This document shows, piece after piece, positions 27,104 to 35,609 of a DNA stretch of 64,000 nucleotides; positions within the stretch are counted from its first letter, which is position 1; the number at the start of each line of letters is the position of its first letter. The stretch is from Streptococcus sp. 596553 (GTDB lineage Bacteria > Bacillota > Bacilli > Lactobacillales > Streptococcaceae). Position numbers and translations under genes: made by a program. Where the stretch lies: contig NZ_OXCQ01000008.1 of the NCBI RefSeq assembly GCF_900411395.1, forward strand, positions 30,017 to 94,016. The letters are read 5' to 3'. The notes beneath the pieces were generated by a model. It did no database searches and was not told the origin of the DNA. It saw nothing but the letters and a program-made list of their open reading frames with translations.

Positions 27104-28381
27104 ATGAATCCAATCCAAAGAACTTGGGCTTATGTCAGTAGAAAACGACTGAGAAGTTTTATTTTATTTCTGATTTTATTGGTCCTATTGGCCGGAATTT
27201 CAGCCTGTTTGACTCTGATGAAGTCCAACAAAACAGTGGAAACCAATCTTTACAAATCACTCAATACCTCTTTTTCTATTAAGAAGATAGAAAACGGACA
27301 GACCTTTAAGTTGTCGGACTTATCATCCGTGAGCCAGATTAAGGGACTGGAAAATGTCTCTCCTGAACTCGAAACGATTGCAAAACTAAAAGACAAGGAA
27401 GCAGTGAGTGGTGAGCAGAGCGTAGAGCGTGATGATTTGTCAGCTGCGGACAAGAACTTGGTTAGTTTAACGGCTCTTGAGGATTCATCCAAAGATGTCA
27501 CCTTTACCAGCTCGGCTTTCAATCTAAAAGAAGGGCGACACCTTCAAAAAGGGGATTCCAAGAAAATCCTGATCCACGAAGAGTTGGCTAAGAAGAACGG
27601 TCTTTCCCTTCATGACAAGATTAGCTTGGATGCTGGTCAGTCCGAATCTGGCAAAGGGCAAACAGCAGAGTTTGAGATTGTCGGCATCTTTTCTGGTAAG
27701 AAACAGGAGAAATTCACAGGCTTGTCTTCTGACTTCAGTGAAAATCAAGTCTTTACAGACTATGAAAGTAGCAAAACCCTTTTGGGCAATGGTGAACCGC
27801 AAGTTAGTGCAGCACGCTTCTATGTAGAAAATCCTAAGGAGATGGACGGACTCATGAAGCAGGTGGAAAACTTGTCCTTGGAAAATCAAGGCTATCAAGT
27901 CGAAAAGGAAAACAAGGCCTTTGAACAAATCAAAGACTCAGTTGCAACCTTCCAAACCTTTCTGACCATCTTCCTTTATGGGATGTTGATAGCTGGAGCA
28001 GGGGCCTTAATTCTTGTTTTGTCTCTCTGGTTGAGAGAAAGGGTCTACGAAGTGGGAATTTTACTGGCACTTGGAAAGGGCAAGAGCTCGATCTTCCTAC
28101 AGTTCTGTTTAGAGGTAGTTTTGGTATCTCTCGGTGCTTTGCTTCCAGCATTTGTTGCAGGAAACGCAATCACAACTTACCTACTGCAAACACTACTAGC
28201 CAGTGGAGACCAGGCAGCCCTACAAGACACGCTAGCTAAAGCAAGCAGTTTATCAACCAGCATCTTATCTTTTGCAGAATCCTATGTTTTTCTAGTTCTG
28301 CTTAGTTGCTTGTCTGTAGCTCTTTGTTTCCTATTCTTATTTAGAAAATCGCCTAAGAAAATTTTATCATCTATTAGTTAA
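27104..28381 (+). CDS. vex1: ABC transporter permease Vex1 (FtsX/MacB-like)
   Basis: This 425-residue permease has one N-terminal membrane segment ('FILFLILLVLLAGISACL'), an outer MacB-like domain, and three C-terminal membrane segments beginning near 'FLTIFLYGMLIAGAGALIL'. With Vex2 and Vex3 it forms the exporter described in pneumococcus as carrying the Pep27 peptide. The start has GGAGGTGA upstream and a TATAAT at 27073. Its TAA stop shares its last base with the first base of a BOX element. A pneumococcal vex1 would be expected to sit directly before vex2, pep27 and vncRS, as here. Confidence 0.88.
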   Translation: MNPIQRTWAYVSRKRLRSFILFLILLVLLAGISACLTLMKSNKTVETNLYKSLNTSFSIKKIENGQTFKLSDLSSVSQIKGLENVSPELETIAKLKDKEAVSGEQSVERDDLSAADKNLVSLTALEDSSKDVTFTSSAFNLKEGRHLQKGDSKKILIHEELAKKNGLSLHDKISLDAGQSESGKGQTAEFEIVGIFSGKKQEKFTGLSSDFSENQVFTDYESSKTLLGNGEPQVSAARFYVENPKEMDGLMKQVENLSLENQGYQVEKENKAFEQIKDSVATFQTFLTIFLYGMLIAGAGALILVLSLWLRERVYEVGILLALGKGKSSIFLQFCLEVVLVSLGALLPAFVAGNAITTYLLQTLLASGDQAALQDTLAKASSLSTSILSFAESYVFLVLLSCLSVALCFLFLFRKSPKKILSSIS

Positions 28382-28485
28382 TACTCTTCGAAAATCAAAT
28401 TTAAACCGTGTCAGCTTCGCCTTGCCGTACTCAAGTACAGCCTGCGGCTAGCTTCCTAGTTTAATCTTTGATTTTCATTGAGTAT
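28381..28485 (+). repeat. BOX element lacking boxB, inside the vex operon
   Basis: It runs 'ATACTCTTCGAAAATC' to 'GATTTTCATTGAGTAT' on the plus strand with the short A-C junction 'CCGTACTCAAGTACAGCC'. It fills the gap between vex1 and vex2 and ends 15 bases before the vex2 start. Confidence 0.92.
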
Positions 28486-28499
28486 AAGAAGGAGAAATC

Positions 28500-29147
28500 A
28501 TGACTTTATTACAATTACAAGATCTTACCTACCGTTATAAGAATACTGCCGAGGCAGTTTTATATCAGATCAATTATCATTTTGAACCCGGGAAATTTTA
28601 CAGTATTATTGGGGAATCAGGAGCAGGGAAATCCACTCTCTTGTCCCTCCTTGCCGGTCTTGACAGTCCTGTTGAAGGTTCGATTCTTTTTCAGGGAGAG
28701 GATATTCGTAAGAAGGGCTATTCTTACCATCGCATGCACCATATTTCCTTGGTTTTTCAAAATTATAACTTGATAGATTATCTTTCTCCACTGGAAAATA
28801 TCCGCTTGGTTAACAAAAAGGCAAGCAAGGATACACTGCTTGAGCTTGGTTTGGATGAAAGTCAGATCAAGCGGAATGTTCTCCAGTTATCAGGTGGTCA
28901 ACAGCAACGTGTTGCCATTGCTCGTAGTTTGGTCTCAGAAGCTCCAGTCATTCTTGCTGATGAACCAACGGGAAATCTGGACCCTAAAACTGCTGGAGAT
29001 ATTGTTGAACTGCTCAAATCACTTGCCCAGAAAACAGGTAAATGTGTCATCGTCGTCACCCACAGCAAAGAAGTGGCACAAGCGTCAGATATTACACTTG
29101 AGTTGAAAGATAAGAAACTGACTGAAACTCGCAATACTAGTAAATAA
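28500..29147 (+). CDS. vex2: ABC transporter ATP-binding protein Vex2
   Basis: This 215-residue ATPase drives the Vex1/Vex3 exporter at the inner face of the membrane. Walker A is 'GESGAGKST' near residue 38, the Q-loop is 'LVFQNYNLID', the signature is 'LSGGQQQRVAIAR' and Walker B is 'PVILADEPTGNLD', followed by the switch His in 'VIVVTHSKE'. It belongs to the MacB/LolD group. AAGGAG precedes the ATG. vex3 starts 50 bases downstream. Confidence 0.93.
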   Translation: MTLLQLQDLTYRYKNTAEAVLYQINYHFEPGKFYSIIGESGAGKSTLLSLLAGLDSPVEGSILFQGEDIRKKGYSYHRMHHISLVFQNYNLIDYLSPLENIRLVNKKASKDTLLELGLDESQIKRNVLQLSGGQQQRVAIARSLVSEAPVILADEPTGNLDPKTAGDIVELLKSLAQKTGKCVIVVTHSKEVAQASDITLELKDKKLTETRNTSK

Positions 29148-29197
29148 TTTGAGCTTATTTTGATAGAATGATTAAATCAAATCTAGAAAGGGAACCT

Positions 29198-30577
29198 ATG
29201 TTACACAACGCATTTGCCTATGTCACAAGGAAGTTTTTCAAATCGATTGTCATCTTCCTGATTATTCTCCTCATGGCGAGCTTGAGTTTGGTCGGCTTGT
29301 CGATCAAGGGAGCTACTGCCAAGGCTTCTCAGGAGACCTTTAAAAATATCACCAATAGCTTCTCCATGCAAATCAATCGTCGCGTCAATCAAGGAACGCC
29401 ACGTGGTGCTGGGAATATCAAGGGTGAAGACATCAAAAAAATCACCGAAAATAAGGCTATTGAGTCTTATGTGAAACGCATCAACGCTATCGGAGATTTG
29501 ACTGGCTATGAACTCATCGAAACGCCAGAAACCAAGAAAAATCTGACACCTGACCGTGCCAAACATTTTGGAAGTAGCTTGATGATCACTGGTGTCAATG
29601 ACTCTTCTAAAGAAGATAAGTTTGTCTCTGGTTCTTATAAGTTGGTCGAAGGTGAGCATCTAAAAAACGACGACAAGGACAAGATTCTTCTGCACAAGGA
29701 CTTGGCAGCCAAACACGGCTGGAAAGTAGGGGATAAGGTCAAGTTGGACTCTAATGTCTATGATGCTGACAATGAAAAAGGTGCCAAGGAAACAGTCGAA
29801 GTGACAATCAAGGGACTCTTTGATGGTTATAATAAGTCAGCAGTAACTTACTCACAAGAGCTTTACGAAAATACAGCTATCACAGACATTCACACTGCTG
29901 CAAAACTTTATGGATACACAGAAGACACAGCTATTTATGGGGACGCAACCTTCTTTGTAACAGCGGACAAGAACTTGGATGATGTTATGAAAGAGTTGAA
30001 TGGCATAAGTGGTATCAACTGGAAGAGCTATACACTGGTGAAGAGCTCGTCTAACTATCCAGCCCTTGAGCAATCTATCTCTGGTATGTACAAGATGGCC
30101 AACCTCCTCTTCTGGGGTAGCTTGAGTTTCTCAGTTCTTCTCCTTGCCCTCTTGCTCAGCCTTTGGATCAATGCCCGTCGCAAGGAAGTGGGAATTCTCC
30201 TCTCTATCGGTCTCAAGCAGGCAAGTATCTTGGGGCAATTCATCACTGAATCCATCTTGATTGCTATTCCTGCTCTTGTTTCTGCTTACTTCTTAGCTAA
30301 TTACACTGCCCGTGCAATTGGAAACACTGTCCTTGCCAACGTGACTTCAGGTGTTGCCAAACAGGCTAGCAAGGCGGCTCAAGCCTCTAATCTTGGTGGT
30401 GGTGCAGAAGTAGATGGCTTTAACAAGACCTTGTCAAGCCTAGATATTTCCATTCAGACATCAGACTTTATCATCGTCTTTGTCCTTGCTTTAGTTCTAG
30501 TGGTTCTCGTTATGGCGCTTGCTTCAAGCAATCTCCTTAGAAAACAACCAAAAGAGCTCTTGCTGGATGGTGAATAA
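29198..30577 (+). CDS. vex3: ABC transporter permease Vex3 (FtsX/MacB-like)
   Basis: This 459-residue permease has an N-terminal membrane segment ('SIVIFLIILLMASLSLVGL'), a large outer MacB-like domain, and three C-terminal segments ('LLFWGSLSFSVLLLALLLSL' onward). It is the second membrane subunit of the Vex exporter. The ATG at 29198 has AAAGGGA; the upstream in-frame ATG at 29168 lacks a ribosome binding site. A terminator follows 60 bases later. In pneumococcus pep27 and vncRS follow; here a large gene intervenes. Confidence 0.9.
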   Translation: MLHNAFAYVTRKFFKSIVIFLIILLMASLSLVGLSIKGATAKASQETFKNITNSFSMQINRRVNQGTPRGAGNIKGEDIKKITENKAIESYVKRINAIGDLTGYELIETPETKKNLTPDRAKHFGSSLMITGVNDSSKEDKFVSGSYKLVEGEHLKNDDKDKILLHKDLAAKHGWKVGDKVKLDSNVYDADNEKGAKETVEVTIKGLFDGYNKSAVTYSQELYENTAITDIHTAAKLYGYTEDTAIYGDATFFVTADKNLDDVMKELNGISGINWKSYTLVKSSSNYPALEQSISGMYKMANLLFWGSLSFSVLLLALLLSLWINARRKEVGILLSIGLKQASILGQFITESILIAIPALVSAYFLANYTARAIGNTVLANVTSGVAKQASKAAQASNLGGGAEVDGFNKTLSSLDISIQTSDFIIVFVLALVLVVLVMALASSNLLRKQPKELLLDGE

Positions 30578-30637
30578 TACTGATGCTAGACTGAAAAATG
30601 AGGCTAGCAACTGAAAGTTTTAAAATGATAAATAAAT

Positions 30638-30680
30638 CCGAAAGCAGTGGTGAAAATCATTGCTTTCAGTTGCTTTCTTT
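30638..30680 (+). terminator. Terminator of the vex operon
   Basis: CGAAAGCA / TGCTTTCAG arms with an inner GTG...CAT pairing, followed by TTGCTTTCTTT. Imperfect, but in the right place. Confidence 0.65.
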
Positions 30681-30708
30681 GTACTTTAGTACTTAAATAT
30701 GATATACT
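30679..30708 (+). promoter_or_regulatory. Promoter upstream of the pep27 remnant
   Basis: TTGTAC, an 18-base spacer and TATACT, with TGA before the -10 (extended -10). In the ancestral locus this would be the pep27-vncRS promoter; now it reads into the inserted gene. Confidence 0.55.
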
Positions 30709-30714
30709 AAGGTT

Positions 30715-30804
30715 ATGGAATTTATTAGAAAGGAGTTTCGCAACTTATATATGGAATTGTGCATAAAAATCTATAGAAATCTTATCTTGAAAATAGATAG
30801 ATAA
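30715..30804 (+). pseudogene. 5' remnant of pep27, fused to unrelated sequence
   Basis: The frame ATG-GAA-TTT-ATT-AGA-AAG-GAG-TTT-CGC-AAC encodes 'MEFIRKEFRN', which fits the start of pneumococcal Pep27 (MRKEFHN...) as I recall it. After 'RN' (base 30744) the similarity ends and an unrelated 19-residue tail follows. The rest of pep27 is found at 34691-34753. Confidence 0.6.
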
Positions 30805-30813
30805 ATCTGTAGA

Positions 30814-30862
30814 AGCCTATCCATATCGCAAACATAGGCTAGTAGACCTAGGCAGGGTCTAC
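30814..30862 (+). other. Two adjacent hairpins in the leader of the LysM surface protein gene
   Basis: AGCCTAT / ATAGGCT (30814-30840) is followed at once by GTAGACC / GGTCTAC (30842-30862). There is no T run, so a leader structure is likelier than a terminator. A TAGAAT sits just downstream. Confidence 0.5.
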
Positions 30863-30899
30863 CTTGGAAAATATAGAATAGTGAGGAAAAATAAACATT

Positions 30900-33800
30900 A
30901 TGAGACAAACAAATGTTAGAGGAAGCTTGTCCCTCCGTGGCTTTAGAAAATTGAGAACTGGTGCAATTGTTGCGACAGGTGTCATTTTGCTAGGTCTGGG
31001 CTTTTTAGCTCCAACTGTGTCAGCAAGTGAACAAGATGGTGTCTGGGTAGCCAGAACAGTTGAGGAAGTGAAAGCTGATCTTCAAAAAGAAGGTGATTTA
31101 TTTAAGTATGTCATTAAGTGGGGAGATACATTAAGTGTTATCAGCGAAGCAAGTAATATCCCTGTAGATGTACTCCAAGAAATGAATCAAGCTTCAGGCA
31201 AGAATTTATTCTTACCACACAATGAATTGTACTTTACTGAAGCTGAAACGGTTTCAGATACAGTCACAAAACACAAGATTGTCATCAAAGAAAGTGGTGC
31301 CAGTGGCGAAGTTCGCACTTACGAAGTCTTGCTCAAGAAAGATCAGGAAACAAAAGCTGTTACCTTTGAATTAACAGATGTCACTGAGAAAGTTGAAAAA
31401 ATGACTGTGAACTATAGCCCAGTCTATCAGCCTGTATCAGCACCAGTAGTGGAAAGAGCGGAAGAATCGGGTGAAAAGCCTGCCTCAGAAGCACCAGCAG
31501 AGACAAGCCCAGAAGTTAAAGAAGAAACAGAAGCTCCAGCAGAATCAACTGAAGCAAAAGCAACAGAACCAGAGGTGGTAACACCAGCGCCGAAAGAAGA
31601 GAAGCCAGCGACTCCAGCGACAAAAGTGGAAGAGCCAACAGAATCATCTGAACCAAAAGGAACAGAAGCAGAGCCAGAGGTAGCTAAACCAGCTGAACCA
31701 AATGCAGAAACTCCAACGCCGAAAGTAGAAGAGCCAACTACTCCAACACCTAAAGAAGATGCAACTGAAGGAAAAATAGAAGCACCGAAAGTTGAACAAC
31801 CAGAGGCGTCAGCTGAACCAACAGAACCAGCGCCAGTGGTAGAGGAAGGCACTTCAGGAGAACAAGATCAACCAGCAGAAGAAACCCCAGCACCATCAAA
31901 ACCAGAAACACCATCTTCAACAGAAGAAGTAGCAAAGGAAGCTGAAGGAACAGAGCCAGAGGCAGCGAAACCAACTGAATCAAAAGCAACCGAGCCAGAG
32001 GTAGCGAAACCAGCTGAATCAAACGCAGAAGCTGCAACAGAATCAACAGAAGCTTCAGAAACTTCAGCAGAAACAACACCTAAAGAAAATGAAACAGAAG
32101 GAACTACACCAGGTGCAACAGCAGAAGCAGGGGAAACAACAGGAGAAGAAGGAAAAGAACCTGAGAAAACGTCAGAAACGGCAAATACTCCATCAACAGG
32201 TGTTACAGCTAGTGCTAATTCAGATGAATCAGGAAATACAACTGAAGAAAAAGCAGAAATGCCGAAAGTTGAAGAGCCAGCGCCAGCGGTAGAGGGTACA
32301 ACTGCAGGAGAACAAGGTCAACCAGTAGAAGAAAACCCAGCACCAAAAGAATCAGGAGAAGAAGGTAAAGCGGAGGATTCAGTTTCTTCAACTGAATCTT
32401 CATCAACTGCCTCTGAAGGTGAGTCAACAGTTACACAACCATCTGTAGAATCAGGAACAGATTCTACATCGGAAGCTGAAGGAAAAACATCTGAGGAAGC
32501 AGGAACACAAGCTCCAGCAGAATCAGCTACAGCACCAAAAGAAACAGATTCAACTTCAGAAAAAGAAGTTGAAGAATCAGGAGTAACAGGAAAAGAAGCG
32601 AAAGAAACTGAAGAAAAACCAGCTCCAAAAGAAGATTCAACATCAGTAGATGAAAGTAACGCCGAAACATCAAATAATCCAACAACAGGCGCTACAACTA
32701 GTGCTGATTCAGGTGAATCAACTCCTTCAACATTGACCTCTGATAAAACAAAACCAGAAGAGGTAGCAAATGAATCTGAAGGAAAAGAGTCGGCAGAATC
32801 AGGAACATCTGCAACTACGGAAACAGCAACACCAGCGCCAGCAGCAGACTCTACAAATGAGGTGACTAATGAAGGTGAATCAGAAAATCCCGTAGCAGAA
32901 GAAACACCAGTTACAGAAGAACAACCGTCTACAGACAATACGGCTTCATCAAGTGCAACAAGTAATTCAGCTGACTCAAGTTCATCAACTGAATCAACAG
33001 CTCCAGAATCAACGACTGCTACAACGGGAAATACTTCAAATTCATCAACAGACGTTACAACTGATGGCAACTCAAACGATTCAACTTCTAATGAAGAAAA
33101 ACCTCAAGGCGATGAACCAGCTGTGGAACATCAGGGTTCAGAGAAGTCTTTAGAAGAAGATACCAAAGATAGTAATAAAGCTGCGATTGATGACGATAGG
33201 AAAACAAAAGACGCAGAGATCAATAAGAGTACTTTAAATGAGGATAAGAAAAAAGAAGCACTTGAAAAAGTGAAGCAACTCACTGAAGAGTACCATAATA
33301 AACTCAAAAGCGAGCAAGATACAGATAAACAAGCTGATCTGATAGATGAATATCGAGATAAACTACGTGAAATTGAGACTCCAGGTGTAGAACATGATGG
33401 ACCTGATTTCAAGAAACCAATCGAAAGTCATGCTGGTGGAACAACTATAGATGAAAATAGTACAGTAGCAAACAGCGCACTAACTTCTAGCAATCCATCT
33501 TCTCAGCCGTCCTCATCTGAAGACTCACCACAAGCAAAACCTGCGGCAACGTCGGACAGTTCTACAACTGGTGACTCAGGCTTCCGAAGTGCAGGAACTT
33601 ACCAACCTCGAGTAACTCGTCGTCGTAGAAGTATTGAGGAACCTCAAAACACAGTCTCTATTTATTATAATTTTGATGGTATGAAAGATATTCCAGGCTT
33701 CTTTGGTGATCCTGGTGAAAAAAATACCGTTACGATTCCTGCTGGAACGAGTGAAGCACAGGCAAAAGAATTAGTAAAAGAAAAAATTCAAGCTAAAGTT

Positions 33801-34571
33801 CAAGAATTAAATAAACGTGGATATACAGTAAAAGAAGAAATAGTATTTGAGCAAGATACTGATGTGAAAAACTTTAATTACGTAGTCACTTTCACTAAGC
33901 AAGCTACAGGAACTACAGGTTTTAGAATTGCACCAAAAGTTCAAGTGAGAGCTAAAAAAGTTGCAAAAAGAGATTTATCTAATAAAACTAAACAAATAAA
34001 TATCTACTATAATTTAACATCTCTTAAAGATATAGCTGGAGCATTAGGAGAATTAGGTGGCGAAAATGTGCTTACTTTCTCTGGAGAGACATCTAAAGAG
34101 GAATTAAAACGAGCTGTTGAAGAAAAAACAAAAGCCCAAATCGAGAAACTTAAAAAACAAGGCTTTACAGTTACGTCAAAAACAGACTTAGATCAAATCA
34201 TTGAAGGTGGAGATAGCTATGACTATGTTGTAGAATTCACAAAAGAATCCAAAACACAGCCAGTAGGAACTACAGGCTTTAGAAAAGCTCCACTAGTTCA
34301 AAGAAGGGCTAAAAGATCAACAGAAGTAAAAGAAACTGTGAATGTTAACATTTACTTCAACCTAAAAACTCTACCAGGTATAGCTGGTGCATTGGATGTA
34401 GATGGAGAGACTACTATCAAACTTCCAAAAAATGCTAGTGAAAAAGAAGTCAAAGAAGCAATCAAAGCTAAAATTGCTAAGGTGGAAAATCGTGGATATA
34501 AAGTAAATGATTTCTACTTTGGGGCGAAAACAGAAAAAGGCTATGATTATGTTGTAGAGTTTACAAAATAA
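30900..34571 (+). CDS. LysM-containing, P/E/T/S-rich surface protein without LPxTG
   Basis: This 1223-residue protein has a signal peptide ('GAIVATGVILLGLGFLAP', cleavage near residue 42), a LysM peptidoglycan-binding domain at about 69-113 ('VIKWGDTLSVISEASNIP'), and a very long low-complexity region rich in Pro, Glu, Thr and Ser (about 170-800) typical of wall-spanning stalks. A helical acidic stretch follows, then three modules with heads 'VSIYYNFDG', 'INIYYNLTS' and 'VNIYFNLKT' at about 917, 1032 and 1149. There is no LPxTG or C-terminal membrane anchor, so LysM is the likely attachment. The ribosome binding site (GAGGA) is 14 bases from the ATG. The gene lies between two halves of pep27. 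Confidence 0.85.
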   Translation: MRQTNVRGSLSLRGFRKLRTGAIVATGVILLGLGFLAPTVSASEQDGVWVARTVEEVKADLQKEGDLFKYVIKWGDTLSVISEASNIPVDVLQEMNQASGKNLFLPHNELYFTEAETVSDTVTKHKIVIKESGASGEVRTYEVLLKKDQETKAVTFELTDVTEKVEKMTVNYSPVYQPVSAPVVERAEESGEKPASEAPAETSPEVKEETEAPAESTEAKATEPEVVTPAPKEEKPATPATKVEEPTESSEPKGTEAEPEVAKPAEPNAETPTPKVEEPTTPTPKEDATEGKIEAPKVEQPEASAEPTEPAPVVEEGTSGEQDQPAEETPAPSKPETPSSTEEVAKEAEGTEPEAAKPTESKATEPEVAKPAESNAEAATESTEASETSAETTPKENETEGTTPGATAEAGETTGEEGKEPEKTSETANTPSTGVTASANSDESGNTTEEKAEMPKVEEPAPAVEGTTAGEQGQPVEENPAPKESGEEGKAEDSVSSTESSSTASEGESTVTQPSVESGTDSTSEAEGKTSEEAGTQAPAESATAPKETDSTSEKEVEESGVTGKEAKETEEKPAPKEDSTSVDESNAETSNNPTTGATTSADSGESTPSTLTSDKTKPEEVANESEGKESAESGTSATTETATPAPAADSTNEVTNEGESENPVAEETPVTEEQPSTDNTASSSATSNSADSSSSTESTAPESTTATTGNTSNSSTDVTTDGNSNDSTSNEEKPQGDEPAVEHQGSEKSLEEDTKDSNKAAIDDDRKTKDAEINKSTLNEDKKKEALEKVKQLTEEYHNKLKSEQDTDKQADLIDEYRDKLREIETPGVEHDGPDFKKPIESHAGGTTIDENSTVANSALTSSNPSSQPSSSEDSPQAKPAATSDSSTTGDSGFRSAGTYQPRVTRRRRSIEEPQNTVSIYYNFDGMKDIPGFFGDPGEKNTVTIPAGTSEAQAKELVKEKIQAKVQELNKRGYTVKEEIVFEQDTDVKNFNYVVTFTKQATGTTGFRIAPKVQVRAKKVAKRDLSNKTKQINIYYNLTSLKDIAGALGELGGENVLTFSGETSKEELKRAVEEKTKAQIEKLKKQGFTVTSKTDLDQIIEGGDSYDYVVEFTKESKTQPVGTTGFRKAPLVQRRAKRSTEVKETVNVNIYFNLKTLPGIAGALDVDGETTIKLPKNASEKEVKEAIKAKIAKVENRGYKVNDFYFGAKTEKGYDYVVEFTK

Positions 34572-34636
34572 GCTAAGACACAACCAGTAAGGACTACAGC
34601 CTTTAAAAAAAGTCCCACTAGTTCAAAAACCAAATA
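34572..34636 (+). pseudogene. Eroded start of a fourth C-terminal module after the stop
   Basis: After the TAA the same frame continues with 'AKTQPVRTTAFKKSPTSSKTK', which is related to the inter-module linker 'SKTQPVGTTGFRKAPLVQRR' inside the gene. The protein has therefore probably been shortened at its C-terminus. Confidence 0.6.
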
Positions 34637-34663
34637 ACCTTCCTTCCACAGAGAGTGAAATGC

Positions 34664-34695
34664 AAGCAGAGAGAGCGATAGGCTCTCTTTGTTTT
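34664..34695 (+). terminator. Terminator of the LysM surface protein gene
   Basis: AGAGAGC-GATAG-GCTCTCT stem followed by TTGTTTT. The T-rich tail merges with the first bases of the pep27 3' remnant. Confidence 0.75.
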
Positions 34696-34753
34696 ATCTA
34701 GTGGTCAGTTGATTACAGACAAAAGGCCAGTAAGAGGCTATAATAGAAAATAG
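34691..34753 (+). pseudogene. 3' remnant of pep27
   Basis: The bases encode 'VLSSGQLITDKRPVRGYNRK' and a stop, which corresponds to the last 20 of 27 residues of pneumococcal Pep27 (…VLSSGQLLADKRPARDYNRK, from memory). There is no start codon: the frame is closed by a TAG just upstream. Confidence 0.7.
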
Positions 34754-34770
34754 AGTAGGTATTTATTCTA

Positions 34771-34920
34771 ATACTCTTCGAAAATCTCTTCAAACCACGT
34801 CAGCGTCGCCTTACCGTATATATGTTACTGATTTTGTCAGTTCTATCTACAACCTCAAAGCAGTGCTTTGAGCAACCTGCGGCCAGCTTCCTAGTTTGTT
34901 CTTTGATTTTCATTGAGTAT
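34771..34920 (+). repeat. BOX element (boxA-B-C) upstream of vncR
   Basis: It runs 'ATACTCTTCGAAAATCTC' to 'GATTTTCATTGAGTAT', with boxB 'CTCAAAGCAGTGCTTTGAG'. It occupies most of the gap before vncR and ends 32 bases from its ATG. Confidence 0.95.
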
Positions 34921-34952
34921 AAGAAAAATAAAAAATAGAGAGCAGTTAAAGT

Positions 34953-35609
34953 ATGAAAATTTTAATTGTAGAAGATGAAGAGATGATCCGTGAGGGGATC
35001 AGTGACTATTTGACAGATTGTGGTTATGAAACCATTGAGGCTGCAGATGGGCAAGAAGCCTTAGAAAAATTTTCCAGCTATGAAGTAGCCTTGGTTTTAC
35101 TGGATATTCAGATGCCCAAGCTCAATGGTCTGGAAGTACTAGCTGAGATTCGTAAAACCAGTCAGGTTCCTGTTTTGATGTTGACTGCCTTTCAGGATGA
35201 AGAATACAAGATGAGTGCCTTTGCTTCGCTAGCAGATGGCTATCTGGAAAAGCCCTTCTCCCTCTCCCTCTTAAAAGTGAGGGTGGATGCGATTTTCAAG
35301 CGCTATTATGATACGGGAAGAATCTTTTCTTACAAGGATGCCAAGGTGGACTTTGAAAGCTACAGTGCAAGCCTCGCAGGTGAGGAAGTAGCTATCAATG
35401 CCAAAGAGTTAGAAATTCTTGATTATTTGGTGAAAAATGAAGGAAGGGCCTTGACCCGTTCTCAGATTATCGATGCCGTATGGAAAGCGACAGATGAGGT
35501 TCCATTTGACCGCGTCATTGATGTTTATATCAAGGAATTGCGGAAAAAACTAGACCTGGACTGCATCCTCACTGTGCGCAATGTTGGTTATAAATTGGAG
35601 CGAAAATGA
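34953..35609 (+). CDS. vncR: Response regulator VncR
   Basis: This 218-residue OmpR-family regulator has a receiver domain (acidic pocket Glu7-Asp8-Glu9, phospho-acceptor Asp51 in 'VLLDIQMPKLNG', 'LMLTAF', Lys in 'GYLEKPF') and a C-terminal winged-helix domain ('KELEILDYLVKNEGRALTRS', 'VDVYIKELRKKL'-like 'IDVYIKELRKKL', 'VRNVGYKL'). In pneumococcus VncRS was linked to vancomycin tolerance via Pep27, a claim later questioned. It overlaps vncS by four bases (ATGA). The promoter is likely altered by the BOX and the upstream insertion. Confidence 0.92.
   Translation: MKILIVEDEEMIREGISDYLTDCGYETIEAADGQEALEKFSSYEVALVLLDIQMPKLNGLEVLAEIRKTSQVPVLMLTAFQDEEYKMSAFASLADGYLEKPFSLSLLKVRVDAIFKRYYDTGRIFSYKDAKVDFESYSASLAGEEVAINAKELEILDYLVKNEGRALTRSQIIDAVWKATDEVPFDRVIDVYIKELRKKLDLDCILTVRNVGYKLERK

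Noticed and set aside
32318..33070. Long minus-strand open frame (250 codons) and similar ones at 31427-31852
   Set aside because: They lie antisense to the Pro/Glu/Thr/Ser-rich repeat region; low-complexity coding DNA often leaves the other strand open. No start signals or recognisable protein.
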